Shown in pieces: positions 61,101-64,000 of a DNA stretch of 64,000 nucleotides. The position numbers were made by a program, and so were the translations under genes. The DNA comes from Saxidomus purpurata. Its lineage: Eukaryota > Mollusca > Bivalvia > Venerida > Veneridae. The stretch's first letter is position 1. Each line of letters opens with the position of its first letter. Under the pieces are notes generated by a model, which saw only the letters and a program-made list of their open reading frames with translations, was not told the origin of the DNA and did not search any database. The stretch lies in assembly GCA_022818135.1 (NCBI GenBank), contig JAFMSR010000012.1, forward strand, positions 28,995,881-29,059,880. The letters run 5' to 3'.

Positions 61101-62875
61101 TGGACCCAGTGCAATTCAGAATTTTCGGTATGGCTGCAAGAAAGCACTTTAAATTACTGGATAATACACCTACTAAAGGCAATGTTAAAGCAGAGTACAA
61201 ACATTGCAACTCATTTATCTCATTGAAGAATGACACATTTGAACTATTGTTTAAGGTAGTGGATGTGTAATGAGTACTTCCTGTTTAAGGATCATTTGGA
61301 ATACTTTGGATTTTATAGCTGTACCTATTTTGTACTGTGGCGCAGTGGTTAGATCGTCTGCTTTGAGATCAAGAGGTCCTGAGTTCAATCCCCGAAGCAG
61401 CCAAAACTTTTTTTCGTTATTTTTTCTTTTTCAGTTATCAAATTGAATAACATGACAAATTAAGCCATTTTAGAAGATTTGAAAACTGTATCTTAATTTT
61501 CCTTGATTTTATCAAGCTGTACAGATACTTGAAAATACAAAAATTGACCGTGCTCATTTTTAAAAGTTGAATATCTCAAAAAGTAGACGGTAAAACATTT
61601 TAATTTTTTCTTATATTTCAATTCATATACTACTTATAAAAGTTTTATAATCAATAGTGATGGCCCTACTCCGAATCTTTTGCTACAGTCGTGTATATGT
61701 ACATGTGTGATATGTCGCATGGCAAAATTAGGCAAATTGTATACCCTAGTTTTTGGCATTATTGCACATTTTTTGTAACACATGTTAAGCTTGTAGAATT
61801 ATAATTCATGTTTTGTAATTCTACATTGCTTGCAGTACTTTTTGAACCCGGATTTTTTTTAAAATGTAAATAGATACTTGCAAACATACCTATTTTAACT
61901 TTTATGGTCCTTTTTAATATGGTCAGTATTTCTCAAGTGGGGGTAGGGTAACAAAAAATGGAATTAATTTTTAATTAAACGGTGAAATGTCTTTAAATTT
62001 TGCACACTAGTCGGTTAACAGATGTAGATCATATAAATATTAAATTCAATGTGTTTTGGAATAGTGTCCATTAGACCCCCACTACCTTAAATAGAACATG
62101 GACAGTATAGAATGACCAGTTAAATATATAGTTCATTTGAAACTGAAATAGTTAATTAAATATACAAATATGTTGTGAAACAAGTGTTTTATCCTGTGTT
62201 TCTTCAAAAGTAATCGTTAATCATGATTACTTTAGATTTATGATTATTAATTTAATCAATTACTTGTTATTAGTCGAATAATTGATTAATAATTGATTAT
62301 CCAAAATTAACTAAATAAAAAAACAATTATTAATCAATTATTTTTCAAAGTAATCGAATCCATGTCTGGCCAGGTGAGCTAATAAAAGACCAATAACTCT
62401 TTCCTACTGAAGGCATTTTTGCTTCAATTTAATGATAATATTTGCATAGATTGGAGGTCTATCACAGCACATATGTAAGTACAAAATTCATTTGAAGGAA
62501 GATATAAAATCAGTCAGTAATGTAAATGCTTTCACACTACTTGTTTACACGGAAATAAAGTGATTAAATGGAGGTCACTACTACCAACAGGAACAAATCT
62601 GTTCAGCTTTCAATAACACAGATATCTAGTCCAGTCAATACATCACTTTGAAAGCTTAAGTCTATAAACAATGTAAATTAATAAAAATGTTTATTCTAAA
62701 GCAATTAATTATAAAGCATTCATCAAATTACAACATGCATTTATAATTTATACCTCCTCCTTTCAGAGCTTTGTCAATAAACTCTGCACCAGGTTTGAAG
62801 AACGGCATCAAGTTGAAGGCTGTGTTATCTAGGGCCTTGATACCCAGAAATTTTATACCCACTTCACGGTAAAAC
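58145..62875 (-). CDS. DUSP3-like: Third dual-specificity phosphatase (DUSP3-type), partial
   Basis: Two exons are visible. 62875-62754 (122 nt, phase 1 at its end) encodes FYREVGIKFLGIKALDNTAF then NLMPFFKPGAEFIDKALKGG, with the general-acid Asp in ALDN. 58218-<58145 starts after a TTCCAG acceptor and encodes GKVFIHCFKGVSRSATILLA then YLMLK, the P-loop with catalytic Cys and Arg. The two join in phase at GG|K as in copies A and B. The catalytic exon runs into the N gap, so the C-terminus is missing. Coding exons upstream of 62875 are not found up to 64000, though the equivalent of copies A and B would precede it. The acceptor at 62875 has no counterpart in A or B, where this region lies inside the 224-nt exon. 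The 4.5-kb intron holds nested repeats. Confidence 0.85.
60471..62368. mobile_element. 1.9-kb hAT-like element
   Basis: Ends CAGACATGG and CCATGTCTG are followed inward by strings of AATCGATTA/TAATCAATTA repeats on both sides. The 8-base duplication GCCAGGTG lies at 60463-60470 and 62369-62376, and removing the element joins the bivalve repeat's tail to its GGTGAGCTAATAA end. No transposase is recognised. The overlapping frames at 61042-61270 show no known motif. A tRNA-like SINE head sits at 61332-61403. Confidence 0.9.
61332..61403 (+). mobile_element. tRNA-like SINE head
   Basis: Box A-like TGGCGCAGTGGTTAGATCG and box B-like GAGTTCAATCCCCGAAGCAG then CC. The 3' half of the acceptor arm (AGCAGCC) has only partial pairing with the 5' side, so it is not a working tRNA. 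A T-rich stretch follows. Confidence 0.65.
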
Positions 62876-63000
62876 CTGAAATCATTGGAAGGTCAGGTAT
62901 TAAGTTTAAAGGTATAATCATTGAATAGCTGAACCTGTGAGAGACATCACCTATATCAGAGCTGTCATTAGCCAGCCTTGTTTCTCCAAAAATACAAAAA

Positions 63001-63179
63001 CAGTAAAAGTTCCTGTATTGAGACCACCCTTCGGACCAGTAAAAAGCGGTCTTGATAATGAATTAGTCTTATTAGTGTGACATTTTAACAATAATATCGA
63101 GTGTTTGGTTCTAAAATGATTGGTCTTAATATCAAGGGCAGTCTTAATATCAAGTGGTCTTAATAACAGAACTTTACTG
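63001..63179. mobile_element. pogo-like MITE, about 180 bp
   Basis: Left end CAGTAAAAGTTCCTGTATTG then AGACC; right end (reverse complement) CAGTAAAGTTCTGTTATTAA then GACC. TA follows on the right but AA precedes on the left, so one flank is mutated. Inside, GGTCTTAATA phrases repeat. Confidence 0.65.
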
Positions 63180-64000
63180 TAGTGATTTTCAGCATAAACC
63201 TACTGGTTTAATATCTTAACCATCTTGTGGCAAAGTGATTCTGCAATATATATAGAGTAGTGCAGATTATGATCAACCAGCAAACCTGTGTTGTCTGATT
63301 TCAGTAAATTTTCAGTGTACACCCCTGTGAACAACTAATGGTATTGTCCAGATTAAAAGATGGACAAGTCCATTTCAGATATTTAGAGGGGTACTAGTAT
63401 AATTAAGATAAATTCATTAGTTTTAAGCAACCATCCAATTCAAGTAGCAGTTACAACTGCTTCTTTTTGTCGTCTGTTTCACAGCAGTTCCACTCTATCA
63501 ATCTATTTGTAAATGTGGGGCACAGGTGTAACACAATCTTTACACTTGTTTGTGTAAAACAATCTTACCATTATTACTACATCTTTTGTAATCTATCTAT
63601 TTGTTTGTGTTGTTTACTTGTAAGTATCACTTTACATACTCACAATGACACACAATTTGTCATGTCATCATGGCATTTAAAGCACAAAAAATGGTTCATC
63701 AAAAACTCAGTATGTTAAGGTAGTTGCGGACCTTCGGACCAGAATTCAAAATGTAGACGGAAAAGTACGAAATTTTGCCCAGGTAAAGATCCACATCTAT
63801 ATTTTCGAAAAATAAAATTCTTTTTTCCTATTATGCTCAACATTCATGTAAAAAGCGCCACCTGTTGGCACCCGTTTTTCTAACGAAAATTGATAGTTTT
63901 TCTATCATAATTTCAATAATATTTTGGCGATTTCACTTTTTTATAATAATAATAATAATAATAACAAGTGTACATTATTGTGACAACAGCCTTTATTTTG
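63180..64000. other. Right edge of window
   Basis: No coding exon recognised on either strand, although the 5' part of the third DUSP gene would be expected here or further right. Ends with a short (AAT)n run at 63945-63965. Confidence 0.4.

Larger units (their letters stand above)
58425..62388 (+). repeat. Bivalve dispersed repeat, copy 4, split by a hAT-like element
   Basis: Starts AGAGGGCCATGATGGCCC then TATATCACTCACCTGAG. Its end CCAGGTGAGCTAATAA is at 62371-62386, after a 1.9-kb insertion. Inside are a 26-bp array of GCTAAGGAAGTCACTGGTT-like units (58476-58640), a 158-bp direct duplication (about 58935-59310, anchor GTGACCCCCTTGGCAGGGCC at 58992 and 59150), and units at 59480-60040 with GGTCAAAGGTCAAGGTCACA then GTGACC. 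Perfect AGGTCACAGTGACCT copies are at 59566-59580 and 59711-59725. The tail at 60240-60470 matches 1980-2200. Confidence 0.88.

Noticed and set aside
61042..61270. Overlapping frames inside the 1.9-kb hAT-like element as transposase
   Set aside because: Neither peptide shows the hAT catalytic or BED zinc-finger patterns. It is too short to judge.
9218..61403. tRNA-like loci (9218, 36120, 39422, 61332) as working tRNA genes
   Set aside because: Acceptor stems do not pair, key positions are altered, and SINE bodies or tails follow.

Overview
This window is eukaryotic nuclear DNA, AT-rich, with spliced genes whose introns run from a few hundred bases to about 5 kb. Short dispersed repeats (starting AGAGGGCCAnGATGGCCCTATATC and ending GGTGAGCTAATAA), arrays with GGTCACAGTGACC, several tRNA-derived SINEs and many palindromic DNA elements point to a bivalve mollusc. 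The lineage is inferred from repeats I recognise. The species cannot be told from here.

Five protein-coding genes can be assembled by joining exons at GT/AG sites with matching phase. (1) 14229-23042 (+) is a 400-aa type I membrane protein with a signal peptide, a von Willebrand A-like domain without a clear metal site, a six-cysteine stretch, one membrane helix and a short tail. (2) and (3) 40923-38800 (-) and 45703-44338 (-) are tandem paralogous atypical dual-specificity phosphatases of the DUSP3 type with the same intron positions. (4) 48645-57380 (+) is a 214-aa RNF114/RNF166-type E3 ubiquitin ligase (RING, C2HC, two C2H2 fingers, C-terminal UIM). (5) 62875 to <58145 (-) is a third DUSP, seen as two exons, with its catalytic exon cut by a 500-N assembly gap.

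The rest is mostly mobile and repetitive DNA. From the left: a palindromic CATGTAAAAACATGGAAAA array (1.3-1.8 kb); a 2.3-kb inverted element built on ACTTCGGACC motifs that holds a LINE end and a pogo-like element (3.1-5.4 kb); a decayed LINE reverse transcriptase (6.2-7.3 kb); SINEs (9.2-9.8 kb); a 30-bp minisatellite (10.6-11.2 kb); a bivalve dispersed repeat (12.4-13.8 kb). Intron 1 of the membrane-protein gene holds a Tc1-like remnant, repeats with ERE-like palindromes and a GAGATATCTC array split by a 627-bp inverted element. Its last intron is almost filled by a 146/292-bp tandem repeat. Further right come a degenerate 47-bp array (26.1-27.7 kb), a 51-bp minisatellite (28.5-29.8 kb), a foldback built from two inverted satellite arms (31.7-34.1 kb), a 4.3-kb long-TIR element (34.2-38.6 kb), a 2.4-kb long-TIR element between the two DUSP genes, a hAT-like MITE nested in the tip of a palindromic element inside the RING-gene intron (50.8-52.0 kb), and a 1.9-kb hAT-like element inside a bivalve repeat in the third DUSP's intron (58.4-62.4 kb).

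The phosphatases and the E3 ligase are cytosolic signalling or turnover enzymes by family. Nothing in the sequence ties the genes into one pathway.
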